NCBI GenBank assembly: GCA_021802225.1
Contig: JAKAAS010000085.1
Location: forward strand, 1-6,981
From: Bacillota bacterium
GTDB taxonomy: Bacteria > Bacillota_E > Sulfobacillia > Sulfobacillales > Sulfobacillaceae
Direction of reading: 5' to 3'
DNA: 6,981 bases
In this document: positions 1-6,932 of the stretch, in pieces
Numbering within the stretch: position 1 is the first letter of the stretch
Layout of the letters: every line of letters begins with the position of its first letter
The notes under the pieces: generated by a model
Database searches by the model: none
Told to the model about the DNA's origin: nothing
Seen by the model: only the letters and a program-made list of their open reading frames with translations
Made by a program: the position numbers and the translations under genes

Positions 1-2
1 TG

Positions 3-1787
3 CAACGGAAAATCCTGGCACGCCTGAGCCGTGTGATGGTGGCCTCCGATCCGGACGGACTTTTGCTGGACGAGCAGTTGCTGGTCGCTTTACGGGAAGC
101 GGATATCATGGTCCTCACCTATGATGATCCCATCCGATTTCGCTTGATCTATGAAGAGGATTTTCGCGGGGTATGGGACCGCGGGGCGGTGACGGCGCAT
201 CTGCTCGTGCGTTCAGCGAATTTTGATCTGCAGCACATGCCGTATGATATCACCGAACGCAACGAGCCGCTGTACCTCACTTTAGACCAGTTGTTTGCCC
301 AGTATGACAGCAGAGTCCTTCGGGAGTTGGATTTGCGGACGTATGACGCGTTGTGGATGGCTGGTCACAACGGACCCGGACCGCGTATGAGCGAGGAGGA
401 GACAAGCCGCACGATAGTGCGAATATTGTACGCGGTGGACCCGTTCTTGGTTCACTCCTCAGATGATTTGGCGGCTCTGATTACCCGCGTCCATCAAGGA
501 CCTTGGGCGTTAACCCCGCGCTTGGCGCAGTGGATGGCAGCGGTCGCATCGCATCAGGTGGACGTTTCTTGGGATCTGGAAGACTTTCTCCTGTCGCCAT
601 GCCATTGGCAAGAACATCTGCGCCAGGAGTTGTCCGGGGAAACCCGCCCGTGGATCTGGCAAGTGCGCTACTGGCTGCATACTTTGGGGGCCGAGACCCA
701 TGTTGAACGGGATGCCGTGGTCCTGAGTGCTCCCACCGTGGAACACGTGGGAGACTTATTAAACCGCATGCATACGGTGGGCATGGATTGGCTGGAAACG
801 GCCTATGATGTGGCCACGGTTTATCTGGCCTCATATTTTAATGATGCTAGCGCCATCGCTCAAATATCCAACGTCGACGCGGCCTTTCATACGTGGGTTT
901 TACAGGATTACGGATTGCTGCAAAGTCTGCCGGCGTTGCCACAGCCCAAAATGGTCCATCATATTCCGGCCTGGATGGGACATACGCGCCACACCGAGGA
1001 AAAATGGGTGTTGTTGGTCATGGACGGGCTGAGTTTGCCCGAGTGGGTCTATATCCGACAATTCTTAGCGTTGGACCGTTACCATCTTCACGAACAGGCG
1101 GCCTTTGCATGGGTCCCTAGTCTGACAAGCATTTCTCGCCAAGCGATTTTTTCGGGACGTATTCCTCGAGAATTTTTGGGCTCACCCTATTCGACTCAAG
1201 GCGAAGCCAAAGCCTGGCAGATGTTTTGGCAAGACCAGCACGAAGCGCAATACCAAATCGGTTATCATAAGACGGTGGATCAAATGCTGCCGAATGAGTT
1301 TTTAGAGTGGGTGGATCAGCACGATTTTCATCTGGTGGGTGCGGTAGCCAATATGGCGGATAACCTTGCCCATGCCAACCAGATGGGGGAGAAACAGATA
1401 TTGATGGATCTACGTCATTGGATCCAAGAGACGGAATGGTTGCCGCGGATCATCGAGGGCCTTATGGACCGGGGGTATCATCTAGTGTTGACTAGCGATC
1501 ATGGCCATACTCCAGCCATAGGCGTAGGGAAACCCCAAAATGGAAAACTTGGGGAAACCAAGGGAGAGCGAGCGGAAATTTTTGAGTCGGCCACGTTGCG
1601 CCAAATCGGCAATCCTCAGGAAACCTGGGGAATTGATTGGCCGTGGACGGCAGGACTGCCTGCGGGGATGTTTCCCGTCCTCGCGCGACCGCATGAGGCA
1701 TTTGTGGCGAAAAATAGCCACGTGGTCAGCCACGGCAGTATAGGATGGGAGGAACTGGTCGTGCCTGTGGTGATGATCGAACCATGA
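3..1787 (+). CDS. pglZ: BREX-type PglZ phosphatase-superfamily protein (5' truncated)
   Basis: PglZ is a core component of BREX anti-phage systems. It belongs to the alkaline-phosphatase superfamily and acts in the cytoplasm with the BREX methylase and ATPase; its exact substrate is not settled. Numbering from the GTG at 33, the N-terminal region has DPDGLL (6-11) and YEEDFRGVWDRG (40-51), which I associate with BREX type 3 PglZ. The C-terminal half is the PglZ domain, and a full metal-site set can be proposed: D331 in VMDGLSLPEW, T365 in PSLTSISRQ as candidate nucleophile, D443 and H447 in MADNLAHA, D489-H490 in TSDHGH, and H567 in SHGSIGWEEL. The frame stays open to the window edge with family-like residues (QRKILARLSR), so the true start probably lies a few codons upstream, and neither the GTG at 33 nor the ATG at 36 is likely to be it. 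No inactivating change is visible. The family call is firm; the BREX-3 subtype is from remembered family patterns and is less certain. Confidence 0.9.
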   Translation, partial: QRKILARLSRVMVASDPDGLLLDEQLLVALREADIMVLTYDDPIRFRLIYEEDFRGVWDRGAVTAHLLVRSANFDLQHMPYDITERNEPLYLTLDQLFAQYDSRVLRELDLRTYDALWMAGHNGPGPRMSEEETSRTIVRILYAVDPFLVHSSDDLAALITRVHQGPWALTPRLAQWMAAVASHQVDVSWDLEDFLLSPCHWQEHLRQELSGETRPWIWQVRYWLHTLGAETHVERDAVVLSAPTVEHVGDLLNRMHTVGMDWLETAYDVATVYLASYFNDASAIAQISNVDAAFHTWVLQDYGLLQSLPALPQPKMVHHIPAWMGHTRHTEEKWVLLVMDGLSLPEWVYIRQFLALDRYHLHEQAAFAWVPSLTSISRQAIFSGRIPREFLGSPYSTQGEAKAWQMFWQDQHEAQYQIGYHKTVDQMLPNEFLEWVDQHDFHLVGAVANMADNLAHANQMGEKQILMDLRHWIQETEWLPRIIEGLMDRGYHLVLTSDHGHTPAIGVGKPQNGKLGETKGERAEIFESATLRQIGNPQETWGIDWPWTAGLPAGMFPVLARPHEAFVAKNSHVVSHGSIGWEELVVPVVMIEP

Positions 1788-2479
1788 CAAGTCCGCGGGT
1801 CGGCATTGACCATAAAATTCGGTGGGCAGATTTGGAGCTTGTCTACCAACAATGGGCAGCGGGTATGGAGATTTCGCCGGCCACATTGATTCCGCAATGG
1901 CAACATGTGCGGGGACTGGTCGCACGCAAAAAAGCGGCCACCATTATGACGCGGCTGTGGAACCAAGAAGGTTGGCAAGAAGGCTCTTCGCGTTCACTAT
2001 TGTCCGAGACATTGCGGCTGCACCGCCTGCTGGGATATTGGGGTCTCTTTGTGGGCACGTATCCTTTTTATCAAGAGACTGCCAGTACCGCCGGGCGCCT
2101 ATTGGCTGTCCAAGAAGGATTTACCACGCGGCAACTTTACCAACGGATGGCCGGTGTGTATGATGACTCTGAACGCACCCGCGTGGGGGTGAAGATGATT
2201 TTGGGAATGTGGGTGGATTGGCATTTGCTAGAGCGTGTGAAAGTGGGGCACTACCGGATGGCATCGCGAAAGACGGTTGACGAGCCGGTAGCTATAGCTT
2301 TTCTGACTCACGTGGCCTTGCGAACATCTTACCAAGAACGCTTAATTTGGCACGACATTGCGCAATTTCCTTGGCTTTTCCCCTTCGATGTGGTCCTGCC
2401 ACGTCGGAGCCAAATGAAGGAATTTGGGCTGTCGATGGAGCAAAATGGCGCACGGGAATTAATGGTGGGGGAACGATAA
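1784..2479 (+). CDS. PglZ-coupled small protein with winged-helix-like core, unrecognised family (BrxA position)
   Basis: This encodes a 231-residue soluble protein that I do not recognise by sequence. The ATG at 1784 overlaps the pglZ stop as ATGA, so translation is probably coupled and the two products made together. An in-frame ATG at 1745 would add 13 residues lying inside pglZ (MGGTGRACGDDRT) and looks spurious. The protein is tryptophan-rich (W14, W24, W143, W146, W189 and W197 among others) with no signal peptide or membrane segment. Residues 112-159, from GFTTRQLYQRM through SERTRVGVKMILGMW to LLERVKVGHYRM, read as two or three helices followed by a short beta turn, like a winged helix. 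The C-terminus has the motif PWLFPFDVVLPRR (196-208). In BREX type 3 operons the gene after pglZ is usually brxA, a ~200-residue helical DNA-binding protein. Size and position fit, but I cannot see the BrxA signature. It could be a divergent BrxA, an analogue, or a subtype-specific accessory protein. Confidence 0.85.
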   Translation: MTSPRVGIDHKIRWADLELVYQQWAAGMEISPATLIPQWQHVRGLVARKKAATIMTRLWNQEGWQEGSSRSLLSETLRLHRLLGYWGLFVGTYPFYQETASTAGRLLAVQEGFTTRQLYQRMAGVYDDSERTRVGVKMILGMWVDWHLLERVKVGHYRMASRKTVDEPVAIAFLTHVALRTSYQERLIWHDIAQFPWLFPFDVVLPRRSQMKEFGLSMEQNGARELMVGER

Positions 2480-2715
2480 ATGTGCGATAGAAGATGGTTA
2501 CAAACGTCGTATAGACAGGGAATGGCGTTGACAACGTGACCAGCGACCACCAACATATTCCTCGTCCACCTAGTCGCTATTAGCGGAAAATGGCCGACGT
2601 CGTATTCGCCAACCGTCCGCACTGGTTCAGGCGAACCTAAACAGGGTGACCTAACCCGGCTATGAGATCGGGCTCTGAAAATCCGGAGGGGTACGAAGCT
2701 CTCGTAGTAGTCTGC

Positions 2716-2759
2716 GACGGGGAAAGCCCGTCACTAAGCAAAGCAGAGCAGTTTGCTCT
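2716..2759 (+). other. Two adjacent perfect hairpins in the structured region
   Basis: The first stem pairs GACGGG (2716-2721) with CCCGTC (2727-2732), six base pairs around the loop GAAAG. The second pairs AGAGCA (2745-2750) with TGCTCT (2754-2759), six base pairs around a three-base loop. Neither is followed by a run of T, so they do not look like terminators. Their closeness suggests a folded RNA. I infer they belong to the group II intron-like element; the pairing itself is seen directly. Confidence 0.6.
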
Positions 2760-2815
2760 CCACGGTCTGATAGGAACGGCGCGTGGGGCATCATAAGAAC
2801 CTCTAAGAGTCGTGG

Positions 2816-2854
2816 ATCCTCTACCGATGCCCTGAAAAGCCCTCCGTAGAGGAT
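2816..2854 (+). other. Nine-base-pair perfect inverted repeat (RNA stem)
   Basis: ATCCTCTAC (2816-2824) is a perfect reverse complement of GTAGAGGAT (2846-2854), with a 21-base interval between them. This is the longest uninterrupted stem I found in the gene-free stretch. It lies between the possible domain IV block and the domain V-like hairpin. No T-run follows, so an intrinsic terminator is unlikely. In the intron reading it would be what is left of domain IV, where a maturase gene would normally sit. Confidence 0.55.
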
Positions 2855-2865
2855 GAGTGAATGCA

Positions 2866-2895
2866 CAACCGTATAGATTGAGACGTGTACGGACG
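2866..2895 (+). other. Domain V-like hairpin with altered catalytic positions (tentative)
   Basis: CCGTATA (2869-2875) pairs with TGTACGG (2886-2892), seven base pairs including one G-T, around a ten-base loop containing TTGAGA. Group II intron domain V typically reads GAGCCGTAT, then a GAAA-capped loop, then GTACGGTTC. The CCGTAT and GTACGG cores match here. The basal part reads CAA where GAG is expected and ACG where TTC is expected, so the AGC catalytic triad is not present. This suggests either a degenerate domain V or a chance hairpin. Confidence 0.3.
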
Positions 2896-2958
2896 AATCG
2901 GAGGCGAATATCCGGGAGCCAGTTACCGCAAGGTGTCAAGGCTGGATGCTTAGCCTAC

Positions 2959-3158
2959 AGCAGAGAACAGCACTGCACTTCTCACGAATATCCAAAGAAT
3001 TACCGCCCGTTCGGGGCGCTGTCGCCACCAGTTTTGCTCTATGTCCTCCATTGAAGTCCGCGCCAGATTGGTGTCGGCTTCGACCTCCCCTCTAAAAAGG
3101 GGTTCCACCTGATTTATCTGGGGATGCATAGAAGCAGATCCTTGAAGGGAGTTATCCA
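2959..3158 (+). other. Leader region before the large gene; no gene seen
   Basis: About 200 bases separate the structured element from the next start codon. The stretch contains two short hairpins, CGCCC/GGGCG (3004-3008/3014-3018) and CCCCT/AGGGG (3087-3091/3098-3102). Neither is followed by the T-run needed for a convincing intrinsic terminator. I see no convincing -35/-10 pair, tRNA, riboswitch consensus or small gene. The promoter of the large downstream gene may lie here, but I cannot place it. Confidence 0.5.
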
Positions 3159-3161
3159 TTG
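3145..3161 (+). promoter_or_regulatory. Shine-Dalgarno and TTG start of the large gene
   Basis: AAGGGAG at 3145-3151 lies seven bases before TTG at 3159-3161, good spacing for a Shine-Dalgarno. The same frame closes upstream at a TAG (3129-3131), and no ATG, GTG or other TTG lies between that stop and 3159. This supports TTG as the real start, even though it is the weakest of the common start codons. Confidence 0.75.
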
Positions 3162-6100
3162 AGTAAAGCGCGGAAACATAAATCCCATCCCAAAACAAAG
3201 CCGTCATCTTTAAAGCACAAAATTCCGAGAGTTGACAGCGCCGCCATAAGTTTTGCCATGATAGACAAGGCGTTGAAACGTTTTGACCCTATGTCCCTTA
3301 TTACTTTGCTATCGACAGCATGTGATTCGGCATATTGGACTCAAAGGAATTCTTCTATCATTCTATTATGGGTTCGCGCTCTTACAAATCCTCCCCACGG
3401 GAATATTTTGGCGACCCCAAAAGAATTGGAAACGTTATTATTCTCAGTGCGGAAAACTGTTCCGCAAATCCGCCGTTTAGAGGACTTTGTTCCATATGAC
3501 CCTCGGCATGTAGTGCGCTTCACTGTGGAAAGCAGACGTTTACGCATACATCCAGGTCTCCTGACGGATCCCTTGCAGACCCTGGGCGTTTTACGAACCA
3601 CAGCTGAGGCTATCGATGATTTCACATTAAAGCAGCGAGGTTTTAATGCAACTGATATGATCGAGGTTGCGCTGGCCTATGCGGATTGGCGTATGGCACA
3701 GTTGGGGACAGTGTGGGCGTCGCAAGAGTCATGTGACCTAGATTCAGATAACCAATTGCCCATGGATAGCCCGCCTGAATCAATTAGAGATGAAGAAATT
3801 CAAGTTGTTTTAGAACTCAATCATACTTCGGATAAGTGGATACAGTCATGTACACATCCAGAGCGTGCGGCCAAGGCATGGGCATGGGCGACCACTCAAC
3901 CATCATCTTTGCATTTGCATTTGGAACCAATGGTGCAGACGCTGGGGCCAGTGTTGGCCGTGAACTTCACGCTAGGTCTCGTTCCCATTCCAGCATCTTT
4001 AGTAATTAATGCGATTAGCGCAGCTGTGGCTCGTTTTTCGTCGGAAGCCTCTGCCGATCAAAACAGTCTCGATACTTTACAATCATATACAGAACAACAA
4101 GTTTTGAATCTGTTGCCGGTTGCTGGTCCTCTTACCCCGCTAGGAAGCCAACTGGGTATTGTTATTGCTATAGACAAGCGTCACGTATTTGTATTTGGAG
4201 TAGCAAGCGGGTTGGACAAATCCAGTCTTGTGCGGGAATTGAACGGGGTTGATGCAGTTTTAGCAACAATGAACGTGACGGACACACTCGGCAATGAGAA
4301 ACAGTGGGGACCAGACGCGCTTATGGGCCGAATCGTGCTGTATGGCGGCCCTATCCTTATGCAAAACACGTGGCATCAAACGTGTGCCTATATACACATC
4401 AGTAATTTTACCACAATCGTACGCGATATCCAATCGGCCCAAACCAACATGGACTTATTATGGCAATTCCTAATCGATTTGACTTTCTTGCAAAACCCTA
4501 TGGATCTTATCAGTGTAGACTTTCTGGACATTTGGAGGCATTGGCAACGATATGGTGTCTTGAGTCTTGCGCCGCGAGAGCGTGTCGTCACGGTCGTCGA
4601 TCCAACCCCGGATGACAAATTGTGGAGCAGTGCAACCCAGTGGGAACCCATAGAACGTACACTCAGTGATGCCCATCTCCCTGAGGTAAGCTATTGGCCA
4701 TGGGCTCGCCTTGATGAAAACGCGGGACAAGCAACTTTGATGGATCCATCGGGAAATATGGTTCTCGTGTCATCCTCTCCCCCTCTAATCACGGTGTCAC
4801 CAAAACCACCGATTTTGGGACAATTTCGGCTTGATTTGAACTTTGCTGTAGGCGTAGCTGACGGTATCAGAATTACATTTACCACCATTCCTTATGTTAG
4901 AGACGCTCTTGCCAAACTTCGTCACAAACCAATTATCCTGCGGGTGGAGTTTGCCGAAGAGAAACCGGAAGTCAATTCGGAATCCGAATTAATCCGAGCC
5001 GCATTTACTCTTGCAGCTCCATGCCCAATAATTAAGTTGGTGTTTGGCCCGCGTTGGCTGAAAAAATTGGCGGAGGCACCGGTTGATGCCCATGGCGAAA
5101 TCGGAGAGGCTCTTGCAGGGATTTTGAGTAAGCTTGATTTCCAAGATTCAGATGACCGATGGATCCTGTTTATCGAGTCATGGAAATCGGCTCCCCCTGT
5201 GGCTATGATTGAATCTCGTGAAATGACTCTAGCGGTACCAGTTCAAGGACAATCTCTTCTTCCGCGAACGCGCTCTACGTTGGGTCATGTGAATTGGTTA
5301 TTGGCACAACGCATGCGAGATGCTCATATTAAATCGACAGAGTCTCAGGGAATTGAGGCCATTAACCTCTGTAAGGACAGAATTTTACCATTGATTGAAG
5401 AAGAACTTGAGAAAGTTATTGAAACGTGGTCAGATGCAGCAATATTGGAAGTTGCCAAACATCTTAACGATGCGCATGGGGAACGATTTCGTGTCAAAGA
5501 AGAACTCGGTATGGCACTTAGGGCTCCTTGGGGAGAAAAATGGCTCGCTGACGCTCTAGACGGACCAGAGGAAGCGCAGACCACACGACCGTTGGAAGTA
5601 TTACTGGAACGTCTGCTGGTTAGGGATATCCGAGGAACTGTTTGTCCGGACCGATTTGATATCGCCTATGTCGTCGATATGGTTCTGGTCGAGCTTCATA
5701 TTCAGACGACTGTCGCAAGTGCGGAACGGGGTTTGGGAACATTGAGCCTCAAAATTAACAGATTTGGACTGTTTGTAACGGAGTTACTATCAAATGAAAA
5801 TAGATTAACCCATGATGAAAATTGGGCGGCGCGGTCACGTGATCTTGAAGCTTACTATCGGGCAGATCGCGCGGACCGATTACGGCTAGGCAGATATTCC
5901 TCGCCTATAGAATACAGAAAACTTGCGGAAACTGAAGGAAATGGCTGGAAAGGTACGGCATTCATTTCGCTTAGTGAATTTAGGCCAGAGCTTCCTAAAT
6001 CTTTAATCAGAGTGAATGAATTGATGACGGAGAAATGTGGAACAAGCATTGATGCCTTGAACGCCATACTGGGTACCGCAGTAACTTGGAATGGATCTGG

Positions 6101-6932
6101 TGACGATAGCGTTGTCAGCATCCCGGAGCAAGCACTTTGTAATGCAGCAAAGGATTGGTCCCATCTACCAGAATCTGAAATTATACAGGCGTTGCACCTT
6201 TTAAGTCTTTATCCTGAAAAACTGAAGGAAGAGAGAATTCCTGCTTGGGAGATCGAACACAGACAAAATCGGCTAGCAATACGACCATTAATACACTTTA
6301 ATGGTGAGGTTATAATTATTCCCCGCATAATTGCGGCCACCCAATTTATTTATAGTCAGTATCTTCAAAGTGGTCGTCTTCCATGGCCGCCTTCAGATGT
6401 CCCTGACTCGGTTCAAAATGCATTGAACCAGTTTCGACAGAGAGGAAACCGACGATTAGAGGTTGAGGCTGACGAGATTGCTGCTGGGCTTGGACTTGTT
6501 CACCGCCGCAACATTGAAGTTAATGAGGCTGATTCATTTGGTTTGAAGATACAAGGAGAGATTGATCTCTTGGTCGGGGATTGGATCCGTGGTAGGATAT
6601 GGGTCTGCGAAGTTAAAGATGTGTCCTTTGCTTTTTCCCCGGGAACTATTCGAAAACGTGTCAATAAATTTCTAACCGATGACCACTATATTGAAAATTT
6701 ACTGTTGAGATTCCGGGCCATTAGCGATAATATTGCCTCTACGGCTCAAATGCTTCACGCGCCTGCAACATCGGGACCATGGCGAATTATTCCTCTAATG
6801 ATTACCCGGACGGTAGAACCCGTAGCATTTTTGTCCGATGTTGGTGTCACTTTCACTGTTCTGGATGACCTGGCGAGTGTTCTATGCAATGATGTAGATC
6901 CAGCCCCAGGTCATGCTCCCATAGGGCGATAG
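3159..6932 (+). CDS. Large uncharacterised protein with C-terminal PD-(D/E)XK nuclease-like domain
   Basis: This encodes a 1257-residue protein whose full-length family I do not recognise. Residues 1-23 form a lysine/arginine-rich tail (SKARKHKSHPKTK) that could bind nucleic acid. Residues ~25-1060 are a mixed alpha/beta region with no Walker A motif, helicase motifs, signal peptide or membrane segment that I can see. A helical stretch around 728-830 includes the acidic helix IEEELEKVIETW. Residues ~1090-1210 look like a PD-(D/E)XK nuclease fold: helix RRLEVEADEIAAGLG (from 1098), strand GEIDLLVGD with D1136, strand RIWVCEVKD with E1151 and K1153, then a helix. The D-X14-E-X-K spacing fits an intact metal site, so DNA cleavage is inferred. 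The gene is preceded by a 200-base leader and the intron-like element, so it is not in an operon with pglZ. It looks more AT-rich than pglZ, hinting at separate origin. Being next to a BREX-type locus suggests a defence role, which is unproven. Confidence 0.88.
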   Translation: MSKARKHKSHPKTKPSSLKHKIPRVDSAAISFAMIDKALKRFDPMSLITLLSTACDSAYWTQRNSSIILLWVRALTNPPHGNILATPKELETLLFSVRKTVPQIRRLEDFVPYDPRHVVRFTVESRRLRIHPGLLTDPLQTLGVLRTTAEAIDDFTLKQRGFNATDMIEVALAYADWRMAQLGTVWASQESCDLDSDNQLPMDSPPESIRDEEIQVVLELNHTSDKWIQSCTHPERAAKAWAWATTQPSSLHLHLEPMVQTLGPVLAVNFTLGLVPIPASLVINAISAAVARFSSEASADQNSLDTLQSYTEQQVLNLLPVAGPLTPLGSQLGIVIAIDKRHVFVFGVASGLDKSSLVRELNGVDAVLATMNVTDTLGNEKQWGPDALMGRIVLYGGPILMQNTWHQTCAYIHISNFTTIVRDIQSAQTNMDLLWQFLIDLTFLQNPMDLISVDFLDIWRHWQRYGVLSLAPRERVVTVVDPTPDDKLWSSATQWEPIERTLSDAHLPEVSYWPWARLDENAGQATLMDPSGNMVLVSSSPPLITVSPKPPILGQFRLDLNFAVGVADGIRITFTTIPYVRDALAKLRHKPIILRVEFAEEKPEVNSESELIRAAFTLAAPCPIIKLVFGPRWLKKLAEAPVDAHGEIGEALAGILSKLDFQDSDDRWILFIESWKSAPPVAMIESREMTLAVPVQGQSLLPRTRSTLGHVNWLLAQRMRDAHIKSTESQGIEAINLCKDRILPLIEEELEKVIETWSDAAILEVAKHLNDAHGERFRVKEELGMALRAPWGEKWLADALDGPEEAQTTRPLEVLLERLLVRDIRGTVCPDRFDIAYVVDMVLVELHIQTTVASAERGLGTLSLKINRFGLFVTELLSNENRLTHDENWAARSRDLEAYYRADRADRLRLGRYSSPIEYRKLAETEGNGWKGTAFISLSEFRPELPKSLIRVNELMTEKCGTSIDALNAILGTAVTWNGSGDDSVVSIPEQALCNAAKDWSHLPESEIIQALHLLSLYPEKLKEERIPAWEIEHRQNRLAIRPLIHFNGEVIIIPRIIAATQFIYSQYLQSGRLPWPPSDVPDSVQNALNQFRQRGNRRLEVEADEIAAGLGLVHRRNIEVNEADSFGLKIQGEIDLLVGDWIRGRIWVCEVKDVSFAFSPGTIRKRVNKFLTDDHYIENLLLRFRAISDNIASTAQMLHAPATSGPWRIIPLMITRTVEPVAFLSDVGVTFTVLDDLASVLCNDVDPAPGHAPIGR

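Larger units (their letters stand above)
2482..2958 (+). ncRNA. Structured RNA resembling an ORF-less, degenerate group II intron (tentative)
   Basis: This stretch has no plausible gene but many short perfect inverted repeats in + strand order: 2624-2628/2633-2637, 2692-2696/2702-2706, 2716-2721/2727-2732, 2745-2750/2754-2759, 2816-2824/2846-2854 and 2869-2875/2886-2892. It begins GTGCGA, fitting the group II 5' consensus GTGYG, two bases after the upstream stop codon. The block at 2690-2760 (TACGAAGCTCTCGTAGTAGT, then a GACGGG/CCCGTC hairpin) resembles, from memory, the RNA just before the maturase gene in some bacterial group II introns. A domain V-like hairpin follows at 2866-2895. A possible 3' end is AC at 2957-2958, with A2952 placed where a branch-point A might lie. 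No reverse transcriptase is encoded, and the catalytic triad of the domain V candidate is not intact, so the element is likely a dead or trans-dependent remnant. Both boundaries are inferred. A different structured RNA remains possible. Confidence 0.35.

Noticed and set aside
1745..1783. Upstream in-frame ATG as start of the second gene
   Set aside because: It would add 13 residues encoded inside pglZ. The ATGA overlap at 1784 is the typical coupled start.
1482..1925. Minus-strand open frame of 147 codons opposite the end of pglZ
   Set aside because: It lies antisense to conserved PglZ catalytic motifs and the coupled start of the next gene, and its translation is low-complexity in look, so it is a shadow.
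2528..2559. TTGACA followed by CATATT as a promoter
   Set aside because: The spacing between the hexamers is about 20 bases, the -10 match is poor, and no gene begins soon after it.
2637..2939. Open frame of 100 codons on the minus strand across the structured region
   Set aside because: It has no family-like sequence and lies opposite the hairpin-rich element. Such open frames commonly appear antisense to structured RNAs and intron-like DNA.
2905..2993. Nine-base direct repeat CGAATATCC at 2905-2913 and 2985-2993 as target-site duplication
   Set aside because: The repeats do not flank a recognisable element or the proposed intron ends. Another nine-base repeat (ACGTCGTAT at 2504 and 2597) shows that such matches occur by chance here.
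3087..3102. CCCCT/AGGGG hairpin as an intrinsic terminator
   Set aside because: The stem is only five base pairs and is not followed by a T-run. It lies just before the ribosome binding site of the next gene.
4197..4226. Walker A-like stretch GVASGLDKSS in the large protein
   Set aside because: The spacing is wrong for GxxxxGK[ST] and D353 replaces the key glycine before the lysine; no Walker B partner was evident.
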